A DNA stretch of 64,000 nucleotides from Zeus faber (GCA_960531495.1 OY482866.1:13083865-13147864), one strand, 5' to 3'; positions 30,351 through 46,028 are shown, counted from the first letter of the stretch. Notes: generated by a model not told the origin, from the letters alone. Numbers and translations: made by a program.

Positions 30351-32276
30351 TAAACGTAGATCCTGTGGTAAACAATGAAATGTTGGTGGTGGTTGCGGTG
30401 GTGGTGGTGGTGGGTCGAGGGGGGTTACGTTCACGGTCAGTTGAGACGGGATGTCGGGCCTATAGCTGGTACGGAACACTGTTGACGTCATCAAACGACA
30501 TATGACGTCGCCAGCGTCCCGCGTCAGGCCTAACTAGGACCCGTACTAAAGTCTAAACCATTACTAATTACAAGTAATTAGTAACTACTATTCTTTAATG
30601 AAGTATCAGTAACTACAAATTACCACCTAATTACTAACTAATTACAACTTATGAAACTCCATACCATAATTTGAACATCTATCACAGCAAAGCCATGAGA
30701 CAAACCGTACAACTTTGTGAATCCTCAGATTGTGAAATTTAAAGTAAACCAATTGTTTCGAAGAGCTCCTGAAACAAACCAATTTCTAAATCTCACTTTC
30801 ACGCCATAAGCAAGTGGGAGACGTTCCTCCGACGCGACGTCTTCCTTCCGCCCATCGGGCGTTCGCGGTCTCGGCGGGGCGCGGAGGGTTGTTCCGCGCT
30901 GTCAGGGCTTCTCCTCCGGTTGACGCGATTCACTCGCTCGGATCCAACCCGGCGCGACGAGCCTCCACGCGTCCGGCTGCAGCGTCTGCTTCCCGGTGGC
31001 GCGGGATCTGCGGCGAGCTGTTGGGCGGGGACCCAAGGGCTTTCCCCCTCATTGGCTCCCAGTCGAGGACAAAGAAATCGATTTTTTTTTTAAAAATGCT
31101 TTATATTTTGAAATGTTCCAAGTGATCGTGATTTAGATTTTGATTTTTTTTTATTTATTTTTTTTGTTATTTCTCAACGGTGAAAACGTGTATGCCAAAA
31201 ATAACGACCGAACAAGTGTATACTTAGATTAAAATGATGTCTAAAAATATCATTATTTTTCGTTATTCCTCAATACTGTAGTAAAAACCGTGTTTAAAAA
31301 AAAAAAAAAAAAAAATCATAATAATAAAAAAGTTAATAAAAAAATACTTGATTCTCTCGGTCTGCTGTTTGTGGAAACTGAAAAACCGAAAGCAGAACTT
31401 GATTAATTCTTGTTTTTTTCCTTCAAAAACGTCTATGGGTGCCAATGCCTTGTGCGCTGGTGCATATTTTCAGGGGGCATAGTCTTCAGTAGCCAGTCTT
31501 TAAAGAAAATCAACAATCTTAAAATGATTACATACATACAGAGCGTGATCATAACGTTGCATTCAAGACATAATAAGATAAGTTCACCTCAACGCATACA
31601 GTGTACCAGGCCTATTCAACTACATTCTGTTGGGGGCCAAATTTTCGAGTTGTTACCATCTCAGGGTTCACGTTTTTTTATTTTTCCTTTTTTTTTTTGT
31701 GCGCGACTACAGTTATTTCGACTTTATTGACGCTTATTTTCACCCTTAATATTTGATTTTCTTTTTCAATTCCTTTCAGAAATTATTTCTCACAAAAATG
31801 TAACTACGAATCAGATTTTTTTTTTGGGGGGGGGGGGTCTTTGCCAATTTTTCCAATATATATTTTCCCCACTTCGACCTGTGTTCACTAGACAAATAAC
31901 ATGCATAACATCCATCCGTGGTTTGACATAATTTGAGTTTGGCAGGCAACCTTTTTTTATTGAGGGTGTCAGGTTCTAGTCAAGTCCGTGGGTTCTTGTG
32001 TTTTTTTTTGTTGTTGTTGTTGTTGTTGTTGTTTTTTTACTAATTCATCTTATCCAAAGGGACTATTACCAATTGATGGCCCGACCACATTTGACGCCAC
32101 ACAATTACGGCCAGGCGCGCGTCTCCGCCCCGTCGCCGACAGGCGGCGCTGTGCAGCAGCGGAGGAGGCCCCGCGGCGCGTCGCACGCAGCGCAGCGCAC
32201 CGCAGCCTGGAACCGGAGCCGCGGGGCTGGCGTGCGGTCCAGAGGTGGCGGAGGAGGCGGACCACAGCTGCAAGAG

Positions 32277-32360
32277 TACACACACACACACACACGCACG
32301 CACGCACGCACATACATACAGACACACACACACGCACGCACGCACGCACGGACGCACGCA
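32277..32360. repeat. (CA)n/(CGCA)n compound microsatellite
   Basis: ACAC runs alternate with ACGCACGC runs and CATACATACA inside a CpG-rich stretch. Confidence 0.9.
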
Positions 32361-32535
32361 CAGCCGTAACTTATACGCGAGTGTGAATGGTCGTGTGCGT
32401 GCGCCTATGCAAAATGCCTATGCGCGTTTGGGGACCGGTTCGCGGCGCTCTGCTGACTTAATTTGCGTCCCATCTTTTTGGCGTGGCTCCCAGGGGCCCG
32501 GGTCTTGCCTCCTCTTCTCGAGTTCGGTGATGTAA

Positions 32536-32611
32536 TATTTAAAGAGCGGCTCAGCAACACGCTGCAGTTTCGCGCCGGAGCAGGGAGAGCGACTCTCCGC
32601 AAACTCCGAAG
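32536..32611 (+). promoter_or_regulatory. candidate promoter and 5' non-coding exon with splice donor
   Basis: TATTTAAAG at 32536-32544 lies about 30 nt upstream of a CpG-rich stretch that ends CTCCGAAG followed by GTAAGG, a strong donor with GT at 32612. This fits a TATA-containing 5' UTR exon of about 45 nt on the rasgrp2 strand. Purely inferred. Confidence 0.3.
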
Positions 32612-34432
32612 GTAAGGCACGGATGATAATGTCCCACGCATGTGCAGATGTATATTTTTTCTTATATATATATATATATATATATTTTCATATTTTTGTT
32701 ATATTTATGTGTATATAAATACCGTATATATGTGCGCGTATATGTTGGTTTTGTCTCATTTCCCCAGAGGCTTAATTTCTATCCAATGTGTCAAGCACGC
32801 ACTCCGCTTTAACGGCAGACACTGCGTGTGCAGCCTGACATGTTGCGGAGCGGTGCGCGTCGCGGAGCGGTGCGCGTCGCGGAGCGGTGCTGTACAGGTC
32901 CATATTTGCCAACAACAACAAAAAAAAAAAAAAGAAGAACAATCTTGCAACATCACCGGGGACCGGCGTGTTCGCTCGCCCGCACCGTGCCCGTGCACGG
33001 CCGCAGGAATGCCAGGGGTGGGGATTCATCGCACTGACTCAGCGGGTGGTGAAATACTCCAATCGGGGTGTTTTTTTTTTTTTTTTATCACTCGAAATTG
33101 CTCCACCAGCTTTCCAAGTTCAGACAAGTGATTTTTGTTGTTGTTGTTTTTTTGTTTTTTTTTATGAACCGTAACCGCTCGAACGACACCTTCGTCGGAG
33201 TTTGACAAGGTCGCCGAACCAATCACTTGACCGCGCGCCGACGACAACTTTCCCTCTGTGTCGTCGGCCGTGGCGGCAACGACGACGCGGGAGTGCAACC
33301 GACAAAAGCGAGGTGGTGGTTCCGCTGTGGCGTGGAGAACCGCAGCAAAAACGAACAAACAAAAACAAAACAAAAACAACAACAACAACAACAACAACAA
33401 CGCGGCGCGGGCGTGGGCCGTGCCCGGTGTTATCAGGACGAGACGCAAACGTAGAACCCGATCCCGCTCCTCGAAAACTCGATCGCGCAATGATCGTGAA
33501 ATTCATGTTTTGACCCAACCCTCCCCCAGAATGCGAGTAAAACGACTCTTAATTCCAAAAAGTCGTGAATAAATATGGACCGAGGCGGTTTGGCGGTACG
33601 GGGGTGGGGGTGGGGGGGGGTTGTCCAGGGTTACGTCCGGGTTACGTCCCAGCTGTGCGCCCGCTCTGAAACTGGTGGTGAGCAGGGGCAGGAAAAAAAA
33701 ACCCAAAAACCCCCAAAAACCCCGCTCTCTGGCTTCCTTTTGTTTTTATGGCTTTTCTGCTCTCCTTCCAGCTTGCTTTTCGTTTTTTTTTTTTTTTTTT
33801 TTTTACAGCTCGGGGCGTTTTGTTTCATTCAATTTGAGGAAGGAGGAAGGAGGGAGGGAGGGGGGGGAGGGAGGGAGGGGTGGCGGCCGCTTATACTCTA
33901 GTGCCACGAATTGCGCGTCAGTTGCGCTCCCCGTGTGAGCCGCCCTGTTGTCGCGCTAATGATGTGACAGCGACCAGGACGTTTTGCCCGCTGAGTGCAA
34001 TTTGCCACGTGTTTTGCGTCTGATTATCAATTATCCACGTGGCAAATTAAATAATCCGTGCATCCGTGCATCAGCGGGGGGGGGGGGGGTCTCCTCTTTG
34101 GAGAGTCATTACGCGTTTACGCCTGACCCCGTTACGCCGGAGACGCGCGACGGGGCCTTGGTGGGGTGGTGTAGGGTGGGGTGGTGTAGGGTGAGTCAGA
34201 TCAGAACAGAAGAGCAGTGTCTCCCTCCCCCATAGACACGAGTGGGGTTAGAACTCCCGCTCATTTTGGGAGAACACCGGCCCCACTCATCCCTCTTGTC
34301 AACGGGGAAAATGGAATATTAATGTTGAAAACACACATATAGAGGCAACGAAATGGAACTTTCCGGCAGTATGGGATTAATGGTCGTCAAAGGGAATAGT
34401 CTGTAGCTCCCAGATTTTTTTTTACATTTGTT

Positions 34433-34433
34433 G

Positions 34434-34472
<39 letters not shown>

Positions 34473-34484
34473 TTTTTTTTTCTA

Positions 34485-34525
<41 letters not shown>

Positions 34526-34530
34526 CATAA
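34433..34530. repeat. (ATT)n microsatellite, two blocks
   Basis: Two trinucleotide runs of TTA/ATT separated by a T-rich spacer. Confidence 0.95.
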
Positions 34531-35856
34531 TTATTTCTATTTTTTTATTTTATTTATGTTATTATGTTGAATGTGTGGGTGCCACCCACTCGTCTCGCAT
34601 TTGTGTGTGCGCCGGAGACCTTGGCGGATGTTTTACAACGCGGCGACCGCAACACGTCACGTTTGCGGATTCAGTCGCAGTTACAAATGTAAATACGGCT
34701 TCAACCCGGGCGGCCGTTCCCTTGGGGAAACCCCGGAAGAGCCGGGGCGAGCAGCCCTGCATACCCGCGCCCAGCCGCAAGGCCCGGATCGATGAGGCAA
34801 TTAGCCGAAACACACGGCTCGACCGATGAGGGGTTGACCCGGTTGGCGGTTCCTCCGAGGGGAACCCGGTGCTGACCCTGCGGCGCAAACGTTCATCTTG
34901 TTGTTGTTATTGCCGCTGTGCTTTTCCTTCAGTTCAGTTGTTTTATATATTATTTTGATATTATGTATGTATATCCTTTACCCGTCCCATCTGTGCCATG
35001 AAAAACCGGGCGTAATTGGACACGGAGTGAACGGGGGAAGGGAAAGTGACAGCTCGTCCTGAGAGGAAAAAGACATGAGGTGATGTACTCAAGCTGATGG
35101 GGGCGTTAAAAAAAAAAAAAAAAAAAAAAATCAATCCGCAGGAAAGGGACGATAAATCAAAAAGGAAAGGAAAATAATTACTGGAGCGCGGGGTTCCAGC
35201 AGCAGCTCAGTCAAAGCCACGATGCGCTTCGCTACGGCGGCAGGAATCGCTCGCTCCCTACGTCCCCCCCCCCCCCCCCGTCTCCCTCCCTCTCTCTCTC
35301 CCTCCCTCTCTCTTTCTCTCTCTCCCTCTCTATTTATTTTGCGCCTTCCCTCCATTCCTCCTCTGGTCTGTGTCAACTTCAGAGCGCTCGCGCGCACGTG
35401 CGCGGACATCTTGCGAAAGGCCCCGAGACCCCTGTATAAGCTCAGCGTGTCCTCACCTTTCAAGGCCTGGTCTGAAGGCAGGACGCCGAGAGGGGAAAGA
35501 GAGGAGAGAGAGAGTGGCGGCGGGGGCTGGGAGAGAGAGAATAAATAATGAATCTAAAATGACATTAGGTCTTTCTGGCACACAGACGTGGCCGACGGAG
35601 GACGGGGTCAGGGGCTGCTGCTGTGCGACAGGTGCCTACACCTGCCTCGCCAAAACGTCGCCTTTTTGGATTCAAACCCCCCCGAAAAGTCTCCCCGCGG
35701 TGACTCGGAGCGATCGGGAAGACATTTTCCGGGGCGAAGGGCTTTCGCCCTGTGCGTCCTCGACCAATCTGCGTCCGATTGATATTTTTTTTTTTAACCG
35801 GGAAGTGAGGGAAAACTCTGGGGTCTGTGGTGCAATTTGGGGTGGCAGCTGTTTTT

Positions 35857-35875
35857 GTGTGTGTGTGTGTGTGTG

Positions 35876-35913
<38 letters not shown>
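35857..35913. repeat. (GT)n microsatellite
   Basis: GT run interrupted once by a TTTTT block, in a GC-rich area. Confidence 0.95.
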
Positions 35914-35915
<2 letters not shown>

Positions 35916-37837
35916 GATCAATGGTGAGTCCACCATTTCAAAGCGAAAATGGTGCATTCCCTTGCACGCCGCGTCCGGGCTCTCTCCAAACAGCTCTGGG
36001 CGATACAGCACTGACCCGCAGGCCTGGTTTTCGTCCGCCTGCGGGTCATGCAAATGCGCCGTACATTTGCATTCCAGATATAATATTCACCGTTTAAGCG
36101 TCAGGGGAGGTTCCCTTTTTGGGCGAAGCAACCAAACTGGACTTCCTCAACCCGGGGGAGAAAGCCCCGCCGGTTTGAACCCGTTTTGAAAGTCCCGTGT
36201 TTCTCCATTCTTTCGATTCTTTTCAATTTTTTTCCCGATCCTCCGGTTTCCGAGATTTTGGAAAACCCCCGCTTCGGGCCGTCCAAGACGGACGCGTTGC
36301 GACGAGGTCCCCGCGGGTGCCGTCCGGACCGCCCGTCCGTGCGCGACCGCAAAAGATAACCGCACGCCGCCGGGTTCAGGGACGGAGGTAGGCGCCGTCT
36401 CGGCGAGGACTTGTCGGTGATGTTGACGGCGGTTCTCTCAGTTTCCCCCCCCGGGCGCCCCCTGTCTTTCAGGAGGATATCGCCACGGCGTCTCCAGGGC
36501 GACGGGGGCAACTCTACAGAGCACTCCGGCGCACGCCGCTTTGACGGAGCCTCGTTTGGAGCGGAAAGAGCGATCCCAATATTGACAGTTTGCCGTGATG
36601 CTCCGCAGCTGCAGCTGCACGGCCTTTGTAATCTCATTACCGTCGTCCAGTTGTCTAGCGCTGGTCGCTCGCCGCTCCAGCTGGGGCAGTTTGCCGCGCT
36701 GTCGGTTGACAACGGGAAGTGAGAGTCCTGGCTCGACGGAAATTGAACCCAAACGTGCACAGGGGCCCATTTGCCCGTGCAATGCGCACGCACGCACACA
36801 CAGGGCCACAATAGAGCAGACCAACGTATACAGACCACCGGGAAAGGGATTTGCCGCAGCGTTGTTCTTGTGTCGTGAGGCAGGACTCAGGAGTGCCGGG
36901 ATACTGTTGGGACGCAAGCCGCTTTTATACGCAGATTTCGCGATACGCAATACCGCCGTGAATAGGACCCGTCGTGGCTTCGCTTTTTTTTGTTTTTTTT
37001 ACCACCGGACCAAAGAAAGGCAGCGCAATGCCGTCCGTGCGTGATTTTTCGCCGGCGCGCCGGCTTTCCGGAGCCGGGGCGTGGACGTGCAACACGGACA
37101 TCAGTGATCTGGAGCGATCGATAGCTGATCACCAGCCCTTCTTTTTATTACTGGTATTAATTGTTCATATTTAATTCTATTATTATACAAGTAATAACCT
37201 GGAGTTGCAACTTAATCACCAGACCACCTGCACCACCACGTCCAATATTCTCCATCTGCTGCCTCGCTACAGACACCTAACAGACCCCATGAAATTAATA
37301 AATAGAAGAAAAACAACTTTCATATCAATCCACAGTTTTTATTTTAGCCATTTAAATGCCATATTCCAGAGAAAACGGGCGTCACTGCACTCGTAATTGA
37401 ATCGCGCGAGACGGCGAAGGTTAAAATATTTCAACTTCAACTCCATCCTTTTTTTGCCATTTGCATGACTTCCAGATTTGCCGTCACGCTGGCGAGTCGC
37501 ACACATAGCACGTCATCAAAACCTCGCGCCGCTGTCCGGGCACGCCGGCTGTCCGTTGGACTCAGACGTCGCTTCGGCCCCATTTCGGCTCAGCACCCGA
37601 TCGGCGATGACCCCCGATTCCGTGTTTGCAGCTTTTGCACAGAACGGCAAGGCGGAATAATGGCACCAAGGTTCCCGCCTTGAACAAGGCTGTGTAAAAG
37701 GGAGCTAGTGATGCTGATATTGCTTACTACCTGTGCCGTGACACGTCACCCTGTAAAGGAAGGAATTCTGTCTGTCTGTCTGTAGTTTTTATTATTACTA
37801 TGCACAAGAAATGATATAAATATAAAAAATATATAAA

Positions 37838-37917
37838 AAATACATAAACAAACAAACAAATAAATAAATCAATTCTTAGATCGACAAAAAGATAGATAAA
37901 TAAAAAAATAAATAGAT

Positions 37918-37948
<31 letters not shown>

Positions 37949-38045
37949 ACATAGATAGATAAATAGATATAAAAATAGAAATACATAAATGAATGAATAA
38001 ATAATGAATTAAAAAACACAGACTTCACTTCAAGAAATAAAACAT
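37838..38045. repeat. (AAAT)n/(GATA)n A-rich tract
   Basis: AAAC, AAAT and AGAT tetranucleotides in series, with no coding potential. Confidence 0.85.
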
Positions 38046-38114
38046 AATGAATTCAATAATTGTTCTAATTTCTCTTATTCAGTGGCGATTGAACGGGAAG
38101 CGTATCTGGTACAT

Positions 38115-38116
<2 letters not shown>

Positions 38117-38167
<51 letters not shown>
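38117..38167. repeat. (GT)n microsatellite
   Basis: Uninterrupted GT run of about 50 bp. Confidence 0.95.
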
Positions 38168-38170
<3 letters not shown>

Positions 38171-40028
38171 TAGACGGAGTGGAAACCGGGCATGTGAGAG
38201 AACTGGCGTGTGAGTGTGAGGGGACAGGGACAGGCGTTCATTGTGGGGGGGGGGGGAACTGCAAACCCCCAGTCTGCTGGAGGCCCCCCTTTTTGTCAGA
38301 GCACACACACACACACACGCAGAGTCACATAGCCATTAAACCCATTAAACACATAACGGCATACCCCTGCATCCTAACCAACACACCCTTCCGGTATTTG
38401 TTATGCGGCTCGATTTCACATCTGCAAGAGGAAAGACGTTTTCAAACAGGAAGCCTGCGAACAAAGCGGTGAAAAGCGAAGAACGAAAACCAGTGCCGCG
38501 TTGCGACACAGCCACACTGCTGGCGTTGTGTCATAACAGCTGGATCTGAAAGCATGAAACGCGTAATGCCCCGCGACACACTCTGCACTCAGAACACGGC
38601 GTGGAGGGTGTGGGTGAACACTTTGGGCTCTCTCTCTCTCTCTCTCTCTCTCGCTCCCGAAAGGGATATCAAAGCAAAGGAGCACAATCCGGCAGTTGCT
38701 GTTTTGTTACAAGGATTGTGAAATGTGCGCCCCCGCCCCCCTCACCCTCGCCACCCCCCCCCCCCCCCCCCCACTCTGACTTCCACTTGTTATTTCAAGT
38801 ATGCGAGGGAGAACTCCCGACTGTGTACAGTACGGCCTCAGTCCCGGGTGGCTCCCGTTCCCGGAATAGCCCGCGCATTTTTCGACTGTTTTGGAGCGGC
38901 TCCCCTTATTTCCACGCGCATCGCTATGTTTCGCGTATTTCTCGTTCCCGCCTTTGTCGGGAGGAAGGCGGCGTGCGGGGCCCCCCCTACTTGGCCGTCT
39001 CACCTTCTTTTTCCCCCGACCTATCCTCGTCTCCATTCTACCCTGGCCCCCTCCCTCCCTCTCTCTGCCCCCGGGGGTGCGGGGCGGGGCGGGGCGGTGG
39101 CGGGGTGGGGCGGGGATCGGGCTACAGCTGCTAATCTCACTTCGCAGCCAGCAGCGCGAGGGGGACAGGAAACACTTCCCTCCGCCGCGCTCCGTTTCCC
39201 GCGCTCCGTAAATAGAAGCCCCCGTCACGGAGCGCCGGGGCCTCCCCCGGAGGCCCCCCATATCTGCCCCCATCGGGCACCACCCGCGCCAAGGCTTCCT
39301 GGGACAAGCGAGGGCCCAGCGCAGATTAGGGCGGAGTGGGAACTCTTCTTCTCCCCGGTGCGTATTTTTTGCGTGAAAAGTTCTCTTTCCCGCTGTTTCC
39401 CCACGGGTGGAGCGGGTCCCGCTGTGGACCTCCGGGGGGGCAACTACACGTATACTATGTGGCTCGTCTCACAAACTGAAAATGAATCGCCGGGGACTGA
39501 ATTCAAGTCCACGGTGTAAAAGGTCGAGGAATTGGCCGTAATTCCTACTTGAGTGATTTACCTTCACCTCCCACAAAGATAAATACAGCTGGCCGAATTC
39601 ATGGCGAACGTTCGAACGTTTCATCACTGATGTGATAAACTTCCGCTCGGGCTGATGGATGCGGAGCTGCTATTCCGGCTGAAACTGATGAAGTAGATGG
39701 AAAAAGTACAGCTTTGCAATTTTGATCTTGCAACACATTAGACGTTTCCCATTTTTTTTACGTAATGTGATGGGAACTCGAAACATTATCAGAGCACACC
39801 CGCCGAGCTCTGCCTAGCGCGCCACGCCCCTGTGGTTGAAAATCACCGTGTTACCACATAACTGCGTATATTATTGTGATTTTTGCACGTGTGCGAGTGG
39901 AATTGAACCGTCTGTGTGTGCAGGGGCGTGCGTGCAGCTACTCATCAGATGGAATGAAGCCGTCATTCCTGTGGGCTCCAAGCTATTACCCAAGGCAAAC
40001 GATTATCAAACTGCAAAGTTTTTTTTGG

Positions 40029-41343
40029 TTGAGTATAGATACTCAATCAGCATAGATACTGAACCAGTATAGATACTGAACCAGTATAGATACTTAACCA
40101 CTATACTGTAGATACTCAACCAGTGTAGATACTCAACCGGTAGAAATACTCAACCAGTATAGATACTCAACCAGTATCTTTTTCCCTGAATGCCAATGGA
40201 AAGAACTAGAGAAATAGGATCAATGGCAGAGAGGAGGCTGTACATCAGCCGTGGGTATTTTCCTGCCAGTGTGGAAATGTGCCAATAATCTGATTATCGT
40301 CATCGATCAGTGTGTTTGTCAATTGTTGGACATCAGCGTGTATTGGAGAACATCCCAACTCTTCATCATTACAAATGTTTTGTTTTTGAATGCCCTTGAT
40401 GGATGTATAGATATTTTTCACATCAAACTGTTTACTATGATCTAATGGTTTCCACAAAATCAGTATTGTAGAATGAATATTACATTTGACTAATCAAAAC
40501 TTCCATATTTCTTGACTAACTGCACAACACACCACTTCCACTCAACCAGTGTAGATACTCAACCAGTATAGATACTCAACCAGTATAAATACTCAACCAG
40601 TATAGATTCTCAACCAGTATAGATACTCAACCAGTATAAACACTCAACCAGTGTAGATACTCAACCAGTATAAATACCCAACCAGTATAAATACCCAACC
40701 AGTATAGATACTCAACCAGTATAAATACTCAACCAGTATAGATACTCAACCAGTATAGATAATCAACCAGTATAGATAGTCAACCAGTGTAGATAGTCAA
40801 CCAGTGTAGATAGTCAACCAGTGTAGATACTGATCCAGTATAAATACTGATCCAGTATAGATACTCAACCAGTATAGATACTTAACCACTATACTGTTGA
40901 TACTCAACCAGTATAGATACTCAACCAGTGTAGATACTCAACCAGTATAGATACTCAACCAGTATAGATACTCAACCAGTATAGATACTGATCCAGTATA
41001 GATACTCAACCAGTATAGATACTTAACCACTATACTGTAGATACTCAACCAGTGTACTCATCCAGTATAGATACTCAACCAGTATAAAAACTCAACCAGT
41101 ATAGATACTTAACCAGTGTAGATACTCAACCAGTGTACATACTCAACCAGTGTAGATGCTCAACCAGTATAGATACTCAACCAGTAAAAATACTCAACCA
41201 GTATAGATACTCAACCAGTATAGATACTCTACCAGTGTAGGTACTCAACCATTATACTGTAGATACCCAACCAGTATAAATACTCAACCAGTACGGATAC
41301 TCAACCAGTACAGATACTCAACCAGTGTAAATACTCAACCAGT
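40029..41343. repeat. 17-bp minisatellite (ATACTCAACCAGTATAG) in two blocks
   Basis: Degenerate tandem copies of a roughly 17-bp unit form a short block (40029-40175) and a long block (about 40538-41343), separated by about 360 bp of unique sequence. Common variants are CAGTGTAG, ATAAATAC and ACTGATCCAG. A longer sub-pattern, ACTTAACCACTATACTGT, recurs near 40090, 40880 and 41020, with a diverged copy near 41240, which hints at higher-order units. Within each unit ATACT and AGTAT are inverted around CAACC. Confidence 0.95.
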
Positions 41344-41476
41344 AGTGCCCCAGTGGACAGCACTAATGAGGTCACAGCTATGGTAGTGTATGCTATCACT
41401 CAACGCCACCCTCCCCCCAACCACCCACCCGCCCAAAATTCCTTGAAGTGTTTACAGATTTAATGAGTGCCCACAC

Positions 41477-41506
41477 ATCTCCCTCTCTCTCTCTCTCTCT
41501 ATCTCT

Positions 41507-41538
<32 letters not shown>

Positions 41539-41733
41539 GGCTCTCTCTCTTCCTCTCTCTCTCTCTCTCTCTCTCGCTCTCTCTCTTCCTCTCTCTCTCC
41601 CTCTCTCCCTCCTTCTCCCTCTCTCTCCTCCTCTCTCTCTCTCTCTCCCTCTCTCTCTCCCTCTCTTCCTCTCCCTCTCTCCCTCTCTCTCTCCCTCTCC
41701 CGCTCTCCCTCTCTCTCCCTCTCTCTCTCTCTG
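41477..41733. repeat. (CT)n/(CCCT)n pyrimidine tract
   Basis: About 250 bp of almost pure pyrimidine made of CT units with CCT and TTC interruptions. Confidence 0.95.
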
Positions 41734-42099
41734 CCACGGCTCGACCAATGGCCGCGTGGAGAGTGCGACGCATAAATGCCCTTGGATCAAGTCAAGAATT
41801 TGCTTTGATTTGTAGAGCGTTGAACTCACAGCACTTAAAGACGGATGCCCGGGGGCAACGGCGGAGATATAGCAAGAGGTTTTAAAAAGTGTTCAACTTT
41901 CCGGCGGCACAAATCGGTGGCGGACCCTGCGAGGCCCCACGTCGCTTCGGACCAGACACCCATCGGCCTCCCTTCAGCCCCGCTGAGCTCTGTTCTGCAC
42001 CGCTAATCTGCCTGATCGATGGCTGGAGAATGGCGTCACCTGGCAACCGCAGATGACACCAAAGCCCCCTCAGTTTGCGCCGCGCGCACTCACACGCAC

Positions 42100-42115
42100 A
42101 CGCGCACACATACAA

Positions 42116-42181
<66 letters not shown>

Positions 42182-42200
42182 GCACGCCCGCGCGCGCGCA
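42100..42200. repeat. (CA)n with CGCG flank
   Basis: CA run of about 60 bp followed by GCGCGCGC alternation; all alternating purine-pyrimidine. Confidence 0.95.
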
Positions 42201-43143
42201 CGCCGGTAGCCCGGGAAAGCAGTCAGCGGGGAGAATATTCCAGCTTTACAAAGACACAACAAAGGGATAAAGCTTGCGAGGGATGAACCCGCCCTCACCC
42301 ACGACGCGGGGCGAGCGTGAGAGAATTGACTACATTTTTTTTTTATTTTCCCCAAAAAAAGACCCGGCTGCCAGTTCTGTCAGCCAGGTCGAAGAACAGC
42401 GTCTCCGACGCGGGCAGGGCTTGTGCCGCAGTGCCAGGCGCCGTCGCAGGATGACGAGCAGACGCAGCCTTTCCGCAGGTGGCTCCAAAGGGCTTTTTTA
42501 TTTCCCGCCGGGGATAAGCGAGGCCGTTCGACGGCCGCCCCCGAGACCCCGCCGTGCACGTTTTCAAAGCCGAGCTCGCGGCTAGAGGGCTGTTTTGTGG
42601 TTCTTCTTCTTTTTATTTTTATTATTATTCTTTTTTTCTCCTCGGGATGGGAAGCCTCCTCGTGCGCAGCGGCGAGGGGAAGGGGGGGGGGGGGTCGTTT
42701 CGGTAAACCATCCCAATAGGAGGGAGCGTTGCGTGCAGTGAGCCTTACACTACAAAAAAACAACTTGAAAAGAACATTTCCCCGCAAAATGCTGCGCCGG
42801 TCCAGCTGTGCCTTTTAAGTCCCGGGTCCGTCCGTCCTTTATTTTTTTTTTGTGGCTCGAAAAAAAGTTCCGCGGCGCCTTTCAACCGGGCGAGGGGCGG
42901 CCTGCCCCTCCACGTTGTCAACGCAGCCTCGCTCTCTCTCCCTCTCTCTGTCTCCACCCGCCCGGCTCGCTCGCCGCGAGTTTGAATCTGATTTGCCGTG
43001 TGTGGGCAAGATATGGTTCAAGGTCGCCTTTCGAGAAATATTTTTAACCTCCGCGAGAGATGCGCGCCGTCTCCGTTTCTGGGAAAAAGCCACGTGCAAA
43101 GCGGATATTGCACAAGCAAAGGGCTCTTGGCTTGCAGACAATA

Positions 43144-43162
43144 TATATACAGTTTATATACA

Positions 43163-43233
<71 letters not shown>
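43144..43233. repeat. (AT)n microsatellite
   Basis: Continuous AT alternation of about 75-90 bp. Confidence 0.95.
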
Positions 43234-43235
<2 letters not shown>

Positions 43236-43430
43236 TAATGGAGGACGACTGTATGAACCTCGCTCAGCTGTAGTGGAGGCAGTGCCAGCATCATTCTAGA
43301 AGAATATGAGATCGTACCTATAGACACCCCCACCCGCCCCCCACCCCCTCCATCATCCCATTTATTTTACATTACATTACAGCTCCCCCCCTCCCCCTTA
43401 CCCCCAAGCGCTGTGATCCTGCTGTGTGAT

Positions 43431-43492
43431 CTCGAGAGAGAGAGAGAGAGAGAGAGGTGGAGCGCTCGCTCGCTTTCACACTTTATCTCAGC

Positions 43493-43559
<67 letters not shown>

Positions 43560-43565
43560 TTCTCT
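43431..43565. repeat. (GA)n and (CT)n pair, inverted
   Basis: A GA run (43431-43455) and a CT run (43493-43565) lie about 40 bp apart and are complementary, so they could pair. Confidence 0.9.
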
Positions 43566-43673
43566 AGTGCTCGCTCGCTGTGTGTTATGACTGACTGATG
43601 CTCGGGGGTTTTGTGTTTTTCCCTCCGTCTCTCTTTCTCTCTCTTCTCTCTCGCCTCATTCTCTGCAAAACTC

Positions 43674-44212
<539 letters not shown>

Positions 44213-44749
44213 CTCTCTGCCCGCAATGAGCACATCTAAAAGCCATTACCGACACAGTGACAGAGCCCATTAATGTGGCCGCGCTGTGCGAAGGCTCCCA
44301 GCCCACGACCACCTCAGCCCCAGTGTCGTTCTTTGTTCCTCAACGAACGAACTGAAGAGCGAACGAACGTCGCGCTACCGGAGCCGTCGTTCTCTGCCCC
44401 CTCGCTGGGCCGCCGGCGGAAAAAACGGCCGCGCGGCTCAAACGAGACGGCTCCGGAAGCGCCGCGCGCACGACTACACCGCTTCCTCCTGTGTGAGCGG
44501 CGGTTCGCATGCCTTCCGCTAACTGTTTCCTGAGGGTGTGGTCCATGTGTGTTGTGCTCATGTGTTTTTTTTTTTTGTTTGTTTTGTTTTTTTGTGGTTG
44601 TTTTTTTTGTTTCTGTAACTGGGCAGAAGACAGCGGTTACCATGGTTACCGGCTATGCAGCACTGGAATCACAAACAAATGTCACAAGTATGGCAATGTT
44701 TTACTTAAGGCTCAGGGAAAGGAAGACCGCCAACTTGCCCCATGGAGGT

Positions 44750-46028
<1,279 letters not shown>

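Noticed and set aside
36101..36838. Minus-strand frame of 245 codons
   Set aside because: Compositional open frame in CpG-rich DNA, with no family resemblance.
38725..39519. Plus-strand frame of 264 codons in a GC-rich region
   Set aside because: Proline/arginine-rich low-complexity translation without a recognisable domain; no promoter or splice evidence.
40029..41343. CRISPR-like alternation of repeats
   Set aside because: Units are contiguous and degenerate, with no unique spacers of constant length; the host is a vertebrate. It is a minisatellite.
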